A stretch of 64,000 bases of DNA from Xenophilus aerolatus (GTDB lineage: Bacteria > Pseudomonadota > Gammaproteobacteria > Burkholderiales > Burkholderiaceae_C). Position numbers and translations under genes: made by a program. Under the pieces are notes generated by a model, which worked only from the letters and a program-made list of their open reading frames with translations, had not been told where the DNA came from and did not search any database. Shown here in pieces: positions 10,449 through 21,392 of the stretch (within the stretch, counting starts at the first letter, position 1; every line of letters begins with the position of its first letter). The DNA is taken from positions 1-64,000 of the forward strand of contig JASCNX010000005.1 of the NCBI GenBank assembly GCA_029968055.1, in the 5' to 3' direction.

Positions 10449-13400
10449 ATGAATGCCCCCACCGCGTTGAACGCGCTGCTGTCACAGGCCGCCGAGCCGG
10501 CCCGCCTGCGCGAGATCCCCTACAACTACACCAGCTTCTCCGACCGCGAGATCGTCATCCGCCTGCTCGGCGGCCGCGGCTGGCAACTGCTGCAAAGCCT
10601 GCGCGAGGAGCGCCGCACCGGCCGCTCGGCCCGCATGCTCTACGAGGTGCTGGGCGACATCTGGGTGGTGCAGCGCAATCCTTACCTGATCGACGACCTG
10701 CTGGACAACCCGCGCCGCCGCGGCCAGCTGGTCGATGCCCTGAAGCACCGCCTGGCCGAAGTGCAGAAGCGCCGCACGCCGCAGGATGACGCCCAGCGCG
10801 ACGCGCTGGTCGGCGAGCTCTGCACGCTGGCGCAGCAGGCCATCGCGCAGTTCGACCGCTCCTTCGACGAGATCGCCGGCCTGCGCCGCCAGGCGCGCAA
10901 GGTGCTGGGCCGCCTCACGGCCAAGGACAACATCAAGTTCGACGGCCTCTCGCGCGTGGCCCACGTGACCGACGCCACCGATTGGCGCGTCGAGTACCCC
11001 TTCGTCGTGCTGTGCCCCGACACCGAAGCCGAGATGGCGCGCCTGGTGGCCGGGTGCTTCGAGCTGGGGCTGACCATCATCCCGCGTGGCGGCGGCACCG
11101 GCTACACCGGCGGCGCCATTCCGCTGACCTGGAAGAGCGCGGTCATCAACACCGAGAAGCTCGAGGCGATGACCGAGGTCGAGCTGCGCGCGCTGCCCGG
11201 CGTCGAGGCCGAGGTGCCCACCATCTGGACCGAGGCCGGCGTCGTCACCCAGCGCGTGGCCGATGCGGCCGAACGCGCGGGCTATGTCTTCGCGGTCGAT
11301 CCCACCTCGGCCGAGGCCTCCTGCGTGGGCGGCAACGTCGCGATGAACGCGGGCGGCAAGAAGGCCGTGCTGTGGGGCACGGCGCTGGACAACCTCGCCT
11401 CGTGGCGCATGGTCACGCCGCAGGCCGAGTGGCTCGAAGTCACCCGCGTCGGCCACAACCTGGGCAAGATCCACGACGCCGAGAGCGCGGTGTTCGAGCT
11501 GCAGTATTTCGCCGCCGACGGCCGCACGCCGCTGCGCACCGAGCGCCTGGAGATCGCCGGCAAGACCTTCCGCAAGGAAGGCCTGGGCAAGGACGTGACC
11601 GACAAGTTCCTTTCGGGCCTGCCGGGCATCCAGAAGGAGGGCTGCGACGGCCTCATCACCAGCTGCCGCTGGGTGGTGCACCGCATGCCGGCGCACACGC
11701 GCACCGTGTGCCTGGAGTTCTTCGGCAACGCCAAGGACGCGGTGCCCTCGATCGTCGAGATCAAGGACTTCATGTTCGCGGAGCAGAAGCGTTCGGGCGT
11801 GCTGCTCGCGGGCCTCGAACACCTGGACGACCGCTATCTCAAGGCCGTGGGCTACGCCACCAAGAGCAAGAAGCACGGCGGCGGCCTGCCGAAGATGGTG
11901 CTCTTCGGCGACATCGCGGGCGACGACGCCGACGCCGTGGCGCGCGTGACCAGCGAGGTGGTGCGCATCGCCAACTCGCGCTCCGGCGAGGGCTTCATCG
12001 CCATCAGCCCCGAAGCGCGCAAGAAGTTCTGGCTCGACCGCAAGCGCACGGCCGCCATCAGCCGCCACACCAACGCCTTCAAGATCAACGAGGACGTGGT
12101 GATCCCGCTGCCGCGCATGGCCGAGTACACCGACGGCATCGAGCGCATCAACATCGAGCTGTCGCTGCGCAACAAGATCGCGCTGGCCAGCGAGCTCGAA
12201 GCCTTCCTGGCACGCGGCAACCTGCCGCTGGGCAAGACCGACGACGCGCATGAGATCCCCACGGCCGAACTGCTCGAAGGCCGGGTGCAGCAGGCCATCG
12301 CGCTGGTGCGCGAGGTGCGTGCGCGCTGGATGAGCTGGCTGGGCGACGTCGAGGCGCTGTTCCCGCAGCTGCAGGACCATTCGCTGCGCGCGAGCTGGAA
12401 GACGGAGATCAAGGCGCCGCTGGCGCAGATCTTCTCGGGCGCCGAGTTCGCGCCCATCCTGGCCGAATGCAATGCCATCCACCAGCGGGTGCTCAAGGGC
12501 CGGGTCTGGGTCGCGCTGCACATGCACGCCGGCGACGGCAACGTGCACACCAACATCCCCGTCAACAGCGACAACTACGAGATGCTGCAGACCGCGCACG
12601 GGGCGGTGGAGCGCATCATGAAGCTGGCGCGCAGCCTCGACGGCGTGATCTCGGGCGAGCACGGCATCGGCATCACCAAGCTGGAGTTCCTGACCGACGA
12701 GGAGCTGGCGCCCTTCGCGCAGTACAAACAGCGCATCGACCCGGAAGGGCGCTTCAACAAGGGCAAGTTGCTGCGTACGCCCAATACCGTTCACGCTGAG
12801 CCTGTCGAAGCGCCGCACCCGGCTTCGATCCTTCGACAAGCTCAGGACAGGCCAAGCTCAGACCGAAAGGGTGGGGGCGAACTCCACGCCGACCTCACCA
12901 GCGCCTACACGCCCAGCTTCGGCCTCATGGGGCACGAGTCGCTCATCATGCAGCAGAGCGACATCGGCGCCATCGCCGATTCGGTCAAGGACTGCCTGCG
13001 CTGCGGCAAGTGCAAGCCGGTGTGCGCCACGCACGTGCCGCGTGCCAACCTGCTCTACAGCCCGCGCAACAAGATCCTCGCCACCTCGCTGCTGGTGGAA
13101 GCCTTCCTGTACGAGGAGCAGACGCGCCGCGGCGTGTCGATCAAGCACTGGGAGGAGTTCGAGGACGTCGCCGACCACTGCACGGTGTGCCACAAGTGCC
13201 TGACGCCGTGCCCGGTCAAGATCGACTTCGGCGACGTGTCGATGAACATGCGCAACCTGCTGCGCAAGATGGGGCAGAAGAGCTTCCGCCCCGGCAACGC
13301 GGCGGCGATGTTCTTCCTCAACGCCACCAACCCGACGACGATCAAGGCCGTGCGCACCGGCATGGTCGAGGTGGGTTTCAAGGCCCAGCGCCTGGCCAAC

Positions 13401-14408
13401 GACTTCTTCCGACTGCCGGCCCGCAAGCAGACCGCGCACCCGCCCGCCACCCTGGGGCCGGCGCCGATCAAGGAACAGGTCATCCACTTCGTCAACAAGA
13501 AGATGCCCGGCGGCCTGCCCAAGAAGACGGCGCGTGCGCTGCTGGACATCGAGGATGCGGACTACGTGCCGATCATCCGCGACCCGAAGGCCACCACCTC
13601 CGAGACAGAGGCGGTCTTCTACTTCCCGGGCTGCGGTTCGGAGCGGCTGTTCTCGCAGGTCGGCCTGGCGACGCAGGCGATGCTGTGGCACGCCGGCGTG
13701 CAGACCGTGCTGCCGCCCGGCTACCTGTGCTGCGGCTACCCGCAGCGCGGTTCGGGCCAGTTCGACAAGGCCGAGAAGATGATCACCGACAACCGGGTGC
13801 TCTTCCACCGCGTGGCCAACACGCTGAACTACCTGGACATCAAGACCGTGGTGGTGAGCTGCGGCACCTGCTACGACCAGCTGCAGGGCTACCAGTTCGA
13901 CAAGATCTTCCCCGGCTGCCGCATCATCGACATCCACGAGTACCTGCTGGAAAAGGGGGTCAAGCTGGAGGCCAACGCCTCGGCCTACCTCTACCACGAC
14001 CCCTGCCACACGCCCATGAAGCTGCAGGACCCGATGAAGACCGTGAAGTCGCTGGTCGGGGAGCAGGTGCTCAAGAGCGACCGATGCTGCGGCGAATCGG
14101 GCACGCTGGGCGTGTCGCGGCCCGACATCTCGACGCAGATCCGCTTCCGCAAGGAAGAGGAGCTGAAGAAGGGCGAGGCCGCCCTGCGCGCGCAGGCGGG
14201 CTTGGGCGACAAGGACAACGTGAAGATCCTCACCAGCTGCCCGAGCTGCCTGCAGGGCCTTTCGCGCTACGGCAACGACCTGAACAACGGCCTGCTCGAA
14301 GCCGACTACATCGTGGTCGAGATGGCGCGCCAGATCCTCGGTGAGGACTGGATGCCGAAGTACGTAGCAGCCGCCAACCAGGGCGGCATCGAGCGGGTGC
14401 TGGTGTGA
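10449..14408 (+). CDS. Giant FAD-linked oxidase / Fe-S oxidoreductase fusion (DUF3683 type)
   Basis: A 1319-residue fusion resembling a D-lactate/glycolate-type dehydrogenase joined to its iron-sulfur partner. In order: a DUF3683-like N-terminus (to about 180); an FAD-binding domain with [15 protein letters not shown] near 212; an FAD-oxidase C-terminal domain with [15 protein letters not shown] near 691; two [4Fe-4S] motifs, [11 protein letters not shown] near 850 and [11 protein letters not shown] near 911; and two CCG-type domains ([15 protein letters not shown], then [15 protein letters not shown]). Residues about 780-806 are encoded by a palindromic repeat lying in frame in the linker. 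The start is the ATG at 10449; the Shine-Dalgarno site is weak. The substrate is not evident; a 2-hydroxyacid passing electrons to the quinone pool is inference. Confidence 0.85.
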   Translation: MNAPTALNALLSQAAEPARLREIPYNYTSFSDREIVIRLLGGRGWQLLQSLREERRTGRSARMLYEVLGDIWVVQRNPYLIDDLLDNPRRRGQLVDALKHRLAEVQKRRTPQDDAQRDALVGELCTLAQQAIAQFDRSFDEIAGLRRQARKVLGRLTAKDNIKFDGLSRVAHVTDATDWRVEYPFVVLCPDTEAEMARLVAGCFELGLTIIPRGGGTGYTGGAIPLTWKSAVINTEKLEAMTEVELRALPGVEAEVPTIWTEAGVVTQRVADAAERAGYVFAVDPTSAEASCVGGNVAMNAGGKKAVLWGTALDNLASWRMVTPQAEWLEVTRVGHNLGKIHDAESAVFELQYFAADGRTPLRTERLEIAGKTFRKEGLGKDVTDKFLSGLPGIQKEGCDGLITSCRWVVHRMPAHTRTVCLEFFGNAKDAVPSIVEIKDFMFAEQKRSGVLLAGLEHLDDRYLKAVGYATKSKKHGGGLPKMVLFGDIAGDDADAVARVTSEVVRIANSRSGEGFIAISPEARKKFWLDRKRTAAISRHTNAFKINEDVVIPLPRMAEYTDGIERINIELSLRNKIALASELEAFLARGNLPLGKTDDAHEIPTAELLEGRVQQAIALVREVRARWMSWLGDVEALFPQLQDHSLRASWKTEIKAPLAQIFSGAEFAPILAECNAIHQRVLKGRVWVALHMHAGDGNVHTNIPVNSDNYEMLQTAHGAVERIMKLARSLDGVISGEHGIGITKLEFLTDEELAPFAQYKQRIDPEGRFNKGKLLRTPNTVHAEPVEAPHPASILRQAQDRPSSDRKGGGELHADLTSAYTPSFGLMGHESLIMQQSDIGAIADSVKDCLRCGKCKPVCATHVPRANLLYSPRNKILATSLLVEAFLYEEQTRRGVSIKHWEEFEDVADHCTVCHKCLTPCPVKIDFGDVSMNMRNLLRKMGQKSFRPGNAAAMFFLNATNPTTIKAVRTGMVEVGFKAQRLANDFFRLPARKQTAHPPATLGPAPIKEQVIHFVNKKMPGGLPKKTARALLDIEDADYVPIIRDPKATTSETEAVFYFPGCGSERLFSQVGLATQAMLWHAGVQTVLPPGYLCCGYPQRGSGQFDKAEKMITDNRVLFHRVANTLNYLDIKTVVVSCGTCYDQLQGYQFDKIFPGCRIIDIHEYLLEKGVKLEANASAYLYHDPCHTPMKLQDPMKTVKSLVGEQVLKSDRCCGESGTLGVSRPDISTQIRFRKEEELKKGEAALRAQAGLGDKDNVKILTSCPSCLQGLSRYGNDLNNGLLEADYIVVEMARQILGEDWMPKYVAAANQGGIERVLV
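12787..12868. repeat. Degenerate REP-like element inside a coding region
   Basis: The sequence begins CCGTTCACGCTGAGCCTGTC and includes CTTCGACAAGCTCAGGACAG. It matches the dispersed palindrome found between genes but here is read as codons for [10 protein letters not shown] and LRQAQDRP. The frame is preserved and it sits in a domain linker. Confidence 0.85.
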
Positions 14409-14875
14409 GCCCAGCGGTGTTCACCCCGCCCGTCGAGCCCGTGGCCGGGTGTGCGCTTTGCGAGGCGGCCGGTGGCCGCGTGCTGTTCGAGAACGCTTCG
14501 CTGCGCGTCATCCACGCCCAGGAGGCCGGCTTTCCGGCCTTCTACCGCGTCGTCTGGCGGTCGCATGCGCGCGAGTTCACCGACCTCTCGCGCGACGAGC
14601 GGGTACGCTGTCTCGATGCCGTGGCCGCGGTCGAATCGGCGCTGCGGGCCCACCTGGCGCCGACCAAGGTCAACGTCGCGACGCTGGGCAACGCGGTGCC
14701 GCACCTGCACTGGCACGTCATCGCGCGCTTCGACTGGGACAGTCACTTTCCGTCGCCCGTCTGGGCCGGCGCGTCGCGCGAGGCCCCGGCCGACCGACTC
14801 TCCGCCATCCTGGCCCGGCTGCCGGCGCTGGAGCGCGAACTGGTCGCGCAACTCGGCGCGCTGCCCTCCACCTGA
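14405..14875 (+). CDS. HIT-family protein (nucleotide hydrolase)
   Basis: A 156-residue histidine-triad protein; the family hydrolyses nucleotide phosphoramidates or related mononucleotide derivatives. The triad is [10 protein letters not shown], and CALC near the N-terminus is typical of this subgroup. The GTG start overlaps the stop of the preceding oxidoreductase (GTGA), so the two are probably co-translated. The exact substrate cannot be deduced. Confidence 0.88.
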   Translation: MSPAVFTPPVEPVAGCALCEAAGGRVLFENASLRVIHAQEAGFPAFYRVVWRSHAREFTDLSRDERVRCLDAVAAVESALRAHLAPTKVNVATLGNAVPHLHWHVIARFDWDSHFPSPVWAGASREAPADRLSAILARLPALERELVAQLGALPST

Positions 14876-14903
14876 TCCATCCTTCAAGGCACCGACTTCC
14901 ACC

Positions 14904-15314
14904 ATGGCAGGCCTCCAAGCCGGCGCACCGACGCCCACCGACCTCACCCTCCACGGCCAGTCGCGCGTGCTGGAGATCGCGTTCTCCGACGGCGCGAGCT
15001 TCCGCATCCCCTTCGAGCTGCTGCGCGTGTGCTCGCCCTCGGCCGAGGTGCAGGGCCACGGGCCCGGCCAGGAGACCCTGCAGACCGGCAAGCGCGAGGT
15101 CGACGTGGTCGACCTGCAGCAGGTCGGCCACTACGCGGTGCAGCCCACTTTCAGCGACGGCCATGCGAGCGGCATCTACTCGTGGGCGCTGCTGTACGAG
15201 CTGGGCAGCCGGCAGGACGAGCTCTGGGCCGACTACCTGCGCCGCCTCGCCGAGGCGGGCGTGGACCGCGACGCGCCCATGCCGGCGCGCGGCGGCCACG
15301 GCTGCAGCCATTGA
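14904..15314 (+). CDS. DUF971 (gamma-butyrobetaine hydroxylase-like N-terminal domain) protein
   Basis: A 136-residue protein made almost entirely of a DUF971 domain: TDLTLHGQSRVLEIAFSDGA, then FRIPFELLRVCSPSAEVQGH and the C-terminal SGIYSWALLYELG. The fold resembles the N-terminal domain of gamma-butyrobetaine hydroxylase; standalone versions often neighbour Fe-S or ubiquinone genes, as here before ubiE. A Cys/His-containing tail (GGHGCSH) could bind metal, but that is speculative. Role unknown. Confidence 0.85.
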   Translation: MAGLQAGAPTPTDLTLHGQSRVLEIAFSDGASFRIPFELLRVCSPSAEVQGHGPGQETLQTGKREVDVVDLQQVGHYAVQPTFSDGHASGIYSWALLYELGSRQDELWADYLRRLAEAGVDRDAPMPARGGHGCSH

Positions 15315-15481
15315 ACGCTGCCTGGGCGTGGTGGCCTTCTATGGACTTCGTCGCCGCCGCCGTGCACTTCCCGGGCGCTGCGGGCCGAGTCGGCCTGAAG
15401 CACCTGCTCCTGCAATGACCGCCGTGTCGGCAAGGTCGTCCACCTTGCAGTTCCAGCTTCCGACCTAACATTCCCATCGCC

Positions 15482-16213
15482 ATGAGCACCACCCACTTCG
15501 GCTTCGAATCCGTCGACGAGAACGACAAGGCCCGCCGCGTGCGCGGCGTGTTCGATTCCGTCGCCTCGCGCTACGACGTGATGAACGACCTCATGTCGAT
15601 GGGCCTGCACCGCGCGTGGAAGGCCTACACCGTCATGGTCGCCAACGTGCGCGAAGGCTCGAAGGTGCTCGACATCGCCGGCGGGACGGGCGACCTGGCC
15701 CTGGCCTTCGCGAAGAAGGTCGGCCCCAGCGGCGAGGTGGTGCACACCGACATCAACGAGGCCATGCTGCGCACCGGCCGCGACCGGCTGCTCGATGCCG
15801 GCGTGGTGCTGCCGACCATGGTGTGCGATGCCGAGAAGCTGCCCTTTCCCGACAACCATTTCGACGTCGTCACCGTGGCCTTCGGCCTGCGCAACATGAC
15901 GCACAAGGACGCAGCGATCAAGGAGATGAACCGCGTGCTCAAGCCCCGCGGCAAGCTGCTGGTGCTGGAGTTCTCGCAGGTGGCGCAGCCGCTGCGCAAG
16001 GCCTACGACTGGTATTCGTTCAAGGTGCTGCCGCGCCTGGGCAAGATGGTCGCGGGCGACGCCGACAGCTACCGCTACCTGGCCGAGTCGATCCGGATGC
16101 ACCCCGGCCAGGAAGCGCTCAAGACCCTCATGAAGGAGGGCGGTTTTGGACATGTGGACTATCACAACATGACTGGCGGAGTGGTCGCCCTGCATGTTGG
16201 AATCAAGTGCTAG
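15482..16213 (+). CDS. ubiE: Ubiquinone/menaquinone C-methyltransferase UbiE
   Basis: An SAM-dependent methyltransferase of 243 residues that adds the ring C-methyl group in ubiquinone synthesis. Signatures are [20 protein letters not shown], the SAM motif [11 protein letters not shown], and the family pattern [20 protein letters not shown]. The C-terminus ([15 protein letters not shown]) matches UbiE. It is part of a group with ubiJ and ubiB downstream. Confidence 0.96.
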   Translation: MSTTHFGFESVDENDKARRVRGVFDSVASRYDVMNDLMSMGLHRAWKAYTVMVANVREGSKVLDIAGGTGDLALAFAKKVGPSGEVVHTDINEAMLRTGRDRLLDAGVVLPTMVCDAEKLPFPDNHFDVVTVAFGLRNMTHKDAAIKEMNRVLKPRGKLLVLEFSQVAQPLRKAYDWYSFKVLPRLGKMVAGDADSYRYLAESIRMHPGQEALKTLMKEGGFGHVDYHNMTGGVVALHVGIKC

Positions 16214-16239
16214 ACGACGACGTTCGAGGAGACGTGACG

Positions 16240-17247
16240 ATGAAAAGAAATCTTTGGGCCGTGTTGCTCGTGTGTGCCTCGGTGGCATTCGTGAGCCTGG
16301 ATGCCGATGCCAAGCGCATGGGCGGCGGCAAGTCCTTCGGCCGCCAGTCGAACAACGTGACGCAGCGCGAGGCCACCCCGCCGGCCGCTCCCGGCGCGCC
16401 GACGCAGAACGCGACCAACAACGCCGCCGCGGCCAAGCCCGCCACGGCCGCGCCCGGTGCGCAGGCGCCGCGCCGTCCCTGGGCCGGCATCCTCGGTGGC
16501 CTGGCGGCCGGCCTCGGCCTGGCCTGGCTCGCCAACTCGCTGGGCCTGGGCGCCGGCTTCGCCAACATTCTGCTGATCGGCCTGCTGGTGCTGGCCGCCG
16601 TCATGGTGTGGCGCATGCTGAGTAACCGCGGCCGCCAGTCGCAACCCGGCAACCTCGCCTTTCAGGGCGTGGGTGGCGCGGCGGATGCCCGCGCGCCGGC
16701 CCAGTACAGCCCGAACAACGTCGGCAACGACGCCTCGGCCCGTCCCTGGGAGCGCAACAGCGCCGCCTTCGACGGCAGCGCAGCCCCGGCCAGCGGCCAC
16801 TCGGCGCTGGGCGGCACGGGCGTGTCGATCGGCTCCGCGCTGTCGGGCGCGCAGGGCTGGGGTGTGCCGCAGGGCTTCGACGTCGACGGTTTCCTGACTG
16901 CGGCCAAGCGCAACTTCGTGACGCTGCAGGACGCCTGGGACCGCGCCGACATCGGCACGCTGCGCTCGATGATGACCGACGGCATGGTCGACGAGATCCG
17001 CTCGCAGCTGGGCGAGCGCGAGCGCTCCTCGGGCGGACAGCCCAACAAGACCGAGGTGGTCATGCTCGACGCCAAGCTGCTCGGCATCGAGGAGCTGCCC
17101 GACGCCTACCTGGCGAGCGTGGAGTTCTCCGGCATGATCCGCGAGGACGCCTCGGCCGGCCCGGCGCCTTTCCGCGAGGTGTGGAACATGAGCAAGCCGA
17201 CCCATGGCGGCGGCTGGCTGGTGGCGGGCGTCCAGGCGCTGCAATAA
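16240..17247 (+). CDS. Tim44-like domain membrane protein
   Basis: A 335-residue protein with a signal-like N-terminus (MKRNLWAVLLVCASVAFVSL), a low-complexity Ala/Pro/Asn stretch, two hydrophobic segments (ILGGLAAGLGLAWLANSLGL and FANILLIGLLVLAAVMVWRM) and a C-terminal Tim44-like domain starting at FLTAAKRNFVTLQDAWDRAD. Bacterial Tim44-like proteins are inner-membrane anchored; their function is not established. GAGGAGACG gives a good ribosome site. Its place between ubiE and ubiJ recurs in Burkholderiales. Confidence 0.85.
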   Translation: MKRNLWAVLLVCASVAFVSLDADAKRMGGGKSFGRQSNNVTQREATPPAAPGAPTQNATNNAAAAKPATAAPGAQAPRRPWAGILGGLAAGLGLAWLANSLGLGAGFANILLIGLLVLAAVMVWRMLSNRGRQSQPGNLAFQGVGGAADARAPAQYSPNNVGNDASARPWERNSAAFDGSAAPASGHSALGGTGVSIGSALSGAQGWGVPQGFDVDGFLTAAKRNFVTLQDAWDRADIGTLRSMMTDGMVDEIRSQLGERERSSGGQPNKTEVVMLDAKLLGIEELPDAYLASVEFSGMIREDASAGPAPFREVWNMSKPTHGGGWLVAGVQALQ

Positions 17248-17305
17248 GCCCGGAGCGTCGCTCGACGTGCACCGCCGCGCCGGTGCCAAGCCGGATAATG
17301 GGGAC

Positions 17306-17866
17306 ATGGCCACACCATCGTCCCCATTCGCTTTTCTGGAAGAGTTCGCCGCCCGCATCGGCGAGCGCCTGCAGCCGCCGGCCTGGGCGATCCACGAGGT
17401 GCAGCACCGCGCGGTGCTGTTCATCAACCATGTGCTGCAGCAGGAGCCCGAGGCGCAGGACCGCCTGGCCCGGCAGCAGGGCCGCGTGGTGCTGGTGCAG
17501 TGGCGAAAAATCCAGGTGCGCGTGGTCGCCACCCCGGCCGGCCTGCTCGACCTGGCGCCCGAGACCGCCGTTCCCGACCTCACCCTGACCGTCACCGAAG
17601 CCTCGCCCCTGGCCCTCGCCGGCGCCACGCTGCGGGGCGACAAGCCCGCGGTGCAGATCGAGGGCGACGTGCAGCTTGCGGCCGAGATCAACTGGCTGGT
17701 CGACCATGTGCGCTGGGACGTCGAGGACGACCTGGCGCGTCTCATCGGCGATGCGCCGGCGCATGCCATCGGCACCGCGGCGCGCCGCGTGACCGGCGCG
17801 CTGCGCGAGTTCATCGACAAGGCCGCGAAGCCCCGGACCGACCGCCCGGCGAGCAGCCCCGAATGA
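17306..17866 (+). CDS. ubiJ: Ubiquinone biosynthesis accessory factor (SCP2-like lipid-binding)
   Basis: A 186-residue protein with an SCP2-like fold that in E. coli binds ubiquinone intermediates and organises the soluble Ubi complex. The hydrophobic N-terminal helix region ([20 protein letters not shown]) and the central [20 protein letters not shown] strand region fit UbiJ, and the C-terminal amphipathic helix is rich in Ala and Arg. Its stop overlaps the ubiB start (ATGA), which supports coupling. A GATAAT hexamer ends only 6 bases before the ATG. Confidence 0.85.
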   Translation: MATPSSPFAFLEEFAARIGERLQPPAWAIHEVQHRAVLFINHVLQQEPEAQDRLARQQGRVVLVQWRKIQVRVVATPAGLLDLAPETAVPDLTLTVTEASPLALAGATLRGDKPAVQIEGDVQLAAEINWLVDHVRWDVEDDLARLIGDAPAHAIGTAARRVTGALREFIDKAAKPRTDRPASSPE

Positions 17867-19428
17867 CGCGCTTCACGCGCGGCATCTTCATCGTCTGGGT
17901 CGCACTGCGCTACGGCCTGGACGAGCTCGTCCTCACCAGCTTCCAGAAGCCCTGGCTGCGCGTGCTGGCGAGCGTCGTCTCGGTGGGCCGCAACCTCGAC
18001 GCACCCCGCGGCCAGCGGCTGCGCGAGGCGCTGGAGCGGCTGGGGCCGATCTTCGTCAAGTTCGGCCAGGTGCTGTCCACGCGCCGCGACCTGCTGCCGC
18101 CCGACATCGCCGACGAGCTGGCCTGGCTGCAGGACCGCGTGCCGCCGTTCGATTCGGCGATCGCCATCGCCACCATCGAGCGCGCCTTCAAGCGGCCGGT
18201 GGGCGAGATCTTCGAGCAGTTCGACGCCAAGCCGGTGGCCAGCGCCTCGATCGCGCAGGTGCACTTCGCCACGCTGCGCGACCCGCACGGCGGCATCCGC
18301 GAGGTGGCGGTCAAGGTGCTGCGCCCCGGCATGCGCGGCGTGATCGACAAGGACCTCGCGCTCATGGCCATGATGGCCGGCTGGGTCGAGCGCGCCTCGG
18401 CCGACGGCAAGCGCCTCAAGCCCCGGCAGGTGGTGGCCGAGTTCGACAAGTACCTGCACGACGAGCTCGATCTGGTGCGCGAGGCGGCCAACGCCGCCCA
18501 GCTGCGCCGCAACATGGCCTCGCTGGACATGCTGCTCATCCCGGAAATGTTCTGGGACCTCTGCCACGAGGAAGTCATGGTGATGGAGCGCATGAACGGC
18601 GTGCCCATTGCCCAGCTCGACCGCCTGCGTGCGGCGGGCGTCGACATACCCAAGCTGGCGCGCGACGGCGTGACCATCTTCTTCACCCAGGTGTTCCGCG
18701 ACGGCTTCTTCCATGCCGACATGCACCCCGGGAACATCCAGGTCAGCCTGGCGCCCGAGACCTTCGGGCGCTACATCTCGCTGGACTTCGGCATCGTCGG
18801 CACGCTGACCGAGTCGGACAAGGAATACCTGGCGCAGAACTTCGCCGCCTTCTTCCGGCGCGACTACAAGCGCGTGGCCGAACTGCACCTGGAAAGCGGC
18901 TGGGTGCCCGAGGGCACCCGCGTCGACGAGCTGGAGGCGGCCATCCGCACCGTCTGCGAGCCGTACTTCGACCGGCCGCTCAAGGAGATCTCGCTCGGCA
19001 TGGTCCTGATGCGCCTCTTCCAGACCTCGCGCCGCTTCCACGTCGAGATCCAGCCCCAGCTGGTGCTGCTCCAGAAGACGCTGCTGAACATCGAGGGGCT
19101 GGGCCGCCAGCTCGACCCCGAGCTGGACCTGTGGCACACCGCCAAGCCCTTCCTCGAGAAATGGATGGCCGACCAGATCGGTCCGCGCAAGCTGTGGGAG
19201 CAGCTGCGCGCCGAGGCGCCGCGCTACGCCAAGCTGCTGCCCCAGTTGCCGCGCCTGCTGCACGACTACCTCGAGCACCGGCCCGCCGACCACCGCCGCG
19301 AGCTGCTCGAACTGCTGGCCGCGCAGAAGCGCACCAACCGGCTGCTGCAGGGCATCATCTACGCTGGCATAGGATTTGTATTGGGTCTGATCCTGATCCA
19401 GGTGCTGCTGCGCGTGGCCCTGTTCTGA
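17863..19428 (+). CDS. ubiB: Ubiquinone biosynthesis protein UbiB (ABC1/ADCK-family ATPase)
   Basis: A 521-residue atypical kinase-like ATPase needed for ubiquinone synthesis. The family motif KxGQ is in [19 protein letters not shown], the Ala-rich nucleotide loop in [12 protein letters not shown], and the ExD-type and DFG-like motifs in HADMHPGNI and LDFGIVGTL. Two C-terminal membrane helices ([19 protein letters not shown]) anchor it. ATG overlaps the ubiJ stop by 4 bp. Confidence 0.95.
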   Translation: MTRFTRGIFIVWVALRYGLDELVLTSFQKPWLRVLASVVSVGRNLDAPRGQRLREALERLGPIFVKFGQVLSTRRDLLPPDIADELAWLQDRVPPFDSAIAIATIERAFKRPVGEIFEQFDAKPVASASIAQVHFATLRDPHGGIREVAVKVLRPGMRGVIDKDLALMAMMAGWVERASADGKRLKPRQVVAEFDKYLHDELDLVREAANAAQLRRNMASLDMLLIPEMFWDLCHEEVMVMERMNGVPIAQLDRLRAAGVDIPKLARDGVTIFFTQVFRDGFFHADMHPGNIQVSLAPETFGRYISLDFGIVGTLTESDKEYLAQNFAAFFRRDYKRVAELHLESGWVPEGTRVDELEAAIRTVCEPYFDRPLKEISLGMVLMRLFQTSRRFHVEIQPQLVLLQKTLLNIEGLGRQLDPELDLWHTAKPFLEKWMADQIGPRKLWEQLRAEAPRYAKLLPQLPRLLHDYLEHRPADHRRELLELLAAQKRTNRLLQGIIYAGIGFVLGLILIQVLLRVALF

Positions 19429-19480
19429 GCCTTCTTCCGCCTTTCGTCCTGTCCCCGCACGCCCCGAGGAGAACACTGCC

Positions 19481-20929
19481 GTGCTGCTGACCCTGGTCAT
19501 CGTCTACCTGCTCGTCACGATCGCCATCGGCCTGTGGGCCGCCAAGCGGGTCAAGAACACGACGGACTTCGCGATCGCCGGCCGCCACCTGCCGCTGTAC
19601 ATGATCGTCACCACCACCTTCGCGACCTGGTTCGGATCCGAAACGGTGCTGGGCATCCCGGCCAAGTTCATCGAGGGCGGCCTGAACGGCGTCGTGGAAG
19701 ACCCCTTCGGCGCCGGCACCTGCCTGATCCTGGTGGGCCTGTTCTTCGCCGGCAAGCTCTACCGCATGACGCTGCTGACCATCAGCGACTACTACCGCGA
19801 GCGCTACGGGCGTGCGGTGGAGGTCATGTGCTCGCTGATCATCATGCTCAGCTACCTGGGCTGGGTGTCGGCGCAGGTCACGGCGCTGGGGCTGGTGTTC
19901 AACCTGCTCTCCGGCGGCGTGGTGAGCATTCCGGTGGGCATGACGATCGGCGTGGTCTCGATCCTGGCCTACACCCTGTTCGGCGGCATGTGGTCGGTGG
20001 CGGTGACCGACTTCATCCAGATGATCATCCTGGTGCTGGGGCTGGCGATCATCGCCATGTTCGCCGGAAATATGGCCGGCGGTGCCGGCAAGGTGATCGA
20101 CCTGGCCATGAGCCGTGACCTGTTCAAGTTCTGGCCCGAGCCGAGCTGGCACGACATCGTCTTCTTCTTCGCCGCCGCGATCACGATGATGCTCGGCTCC
20201 ATCCCGCAGCAGGACGTGTTCCAGCGCGTGATGTCGGCCAACAGCGTCAAGGCCGCCACGCGCGGCCCGGTGATCGGCGGCGCCGCCTACATCCTCTTCG
20301 CGGCGGTGCCCATGTTCCTGGTGGCCAGCGCGCTGATCATCATGCCGGAGCAGACCGCCACGCTGCTCAAGGAAGATCCGCAGAAGGTGCTGCCCACCCT
20401 GGTGCTGGAGAAGATGCCCTTCGTCATGCAGGTGCTGTTCTTCGGTGCGCTGCTGTCGGCCATCAAGTCCACCGCCTCGGCCACGCTGCTGGCGCCCAGC
20501 GTGACCTTCACCGAGAACATCTGGCGCCAGTTCCGCCCCGCCGGCAGCGACCGCGAGAACCTGCGCACCATGCGCATCACCGTGCTGCTGTTCAGCGCCG
20601 CCGTGCTGGCCTACGCCATCCGCATGCAGGGCACCTCGATCTACGAGCTGGTGTCTGGCGCCTACCAGGTGCCGCTGGTCGGCGCCTTCGTGCCGCTGGT
20701 CTTCGGCCTGTACTGGAACCGCGGCACCACGCAGGGGGCCATCGCCGCCGTGGTGCTGGGCATCGGCGTGTGGCTGCTGGGCCTGGCCATGCCCTGGGGT
20801 GCCGTCTTCCCGGCCCAGTTGGCCGGGGTGCTGGCCTCGATGGCGGGCATGGTGGTGGGGTCGCTGGCGCCGCAGTGGCTGGCCAACGTGCGCACGCCGC
20901 ACCGACCGCTGGCCATCGAGCCCGCCTGA
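19481..20929 (+). CDS. Sodium/solute symporter (SSS family)
   Basis: An inner-membrane transporter of 482 residues with about 12-13 hydrophobic segments. The start region (LVIVYLLVTIAIGLWAAKRV), DFAIAGRHLP and FATWFGSETVLGIPAKFIEG are the typical SSS N-terminus, and GSIPQQDVFQRVMSANSVKA is the conserved cytoplasmic loop. It uses a GTG start with GAGGAGAAC upstream. The substrate cannot be assigned; relatives carry proline, pantothenate or other organic solutes. Confidence 0.88.
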   Translation: MLLTLVIVYLLVTIAIGLWAAKRVKNTTDFAIAGRHLPLYMIVTTTFATWFGSETVLGIPAKFIEGGLNGVVEDPFGAGTCLILVGLFFAGKLYRMTLLTISDYYRERYGRAVEVMCSLIIMLSYLGWVSAQVTALGLVFNLLSGGVVSIPVGMTIGVVSILAYTLFGGMWSVAVTDFIQMIILVLGLAIIAMFAGNMAGGAGKVIDLAMSRDLFKFWPEPSWHDIVFFFAAAITMMLGSIPQQDVFQRVMSANSVKAATRGPVIGGAAYILFAAVPMFLVASALIIMPEQTATLLKEDPQKVLPTLVLEKMPFVMQVLFFGALLSAIKSTASATLLAPSVTFTENIWRQFRPAGSDRENLRTMRITVLLFSAAVLAYAIRMQGTSIYELVSGAYQVPLVGAFVPLVFGLYWNRGTTQGAIAAVVLGIGVWLLGLAMPWGAVFPAQLAGVLASMAGMVVGSLAPQWLANVRTPHRPLAIEPA

Positions 20930-20977
20930 GCGGGCAGGGCGGGCCACAGCGCCCGGCATCCACAGAGGGGCGCAGCC

Positions 20978-20983
20978 TATAAT
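20978..20983 (+). promoter_or_regulatory. Perfect -10 box (TATAAT) before the FmdB-type gene
   Basis: A consensus TATAAT about 70 bp before the ATG at 21054. No good -35 hexamer is visible. It probably drives the FmdB-type gene, the DUF502 gene and perhaps aspS. Confidence 0.5.
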
Positions 20984-21053
20984 CGAGGGCTTTGCAAGCG
21001 GCCGCCGGCGGCTTGCGCGTTTGCGTTTCCACCCCCTCCCAATCTCGGATCCG

Positions 21054-21377
21054 ATGCCCATTTACGCCTACAAGTGCAGCGCCTGCGGCTTTGCCAAGGA
21101 CGTGCTGCAGAAGATCTCCGACGCACCGCTCTCGGTCTGCCCCCACTGCGGTGCCGAATCGTTCAGCAAGCAGGTCACCGCCGCCGGCTTCCAGCTCAAG
21201 GGCTCGGGCTGGTACGTGACCGACTTCCGCGACAACGGTGCGAAGAAGGGCGGCGACAGCAAGCCGGCCGACAGCGGCGCCGGCGCCCCCGCGGCGTCGC
21301 CCGCGCCTGCCGCGTCGCCGGCGCCCGCAGCGCCTGCCCCCGCTCCGGCGGCGCCTCCCGCGGCCAAGAGCGACTGA
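21054..21377 (+). CDS. FmdB-family zinc-ribbon protein
   Basis: A 107-residue protein with an N-terminal FmdB/CxxC zinc ribbon: MPIYAYKCSACGFAKD, then CPHCGAESFSKQVTAAGFQL and the conserved GSGWYVTDFR. The tail is low-complexity Ala/Pro. FmdB was linked to formamidase/amide regulation in one methylotroph, but in most bacteria the role is unknown. It leads a small operon with the DUF502 protein and aspS, an arrangement common in Burkholderiales. Confidence 0.9.
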   Translation: MPIYAYKCSACGFAKDVLQKISDAPLSVCPHCGAESFSKQVTAAGFQLKGSGWYVTDFRDNGAKKGGDSKPADSGAGAPAASPAPAASPAPAAPAPAPAAPPAAKSD

Positions 21378-21392
21378 ACCGTCCCGCCTCCC

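Noticed and set aside
16210-19500. Open frame of about 1100 codons on the minus strand across ubiJ and ubiB
   Set aside because: Antisense to clearly conserved ubiquinone genes; its translation is low-complexity Gln/His/Arg/Gly-rich.
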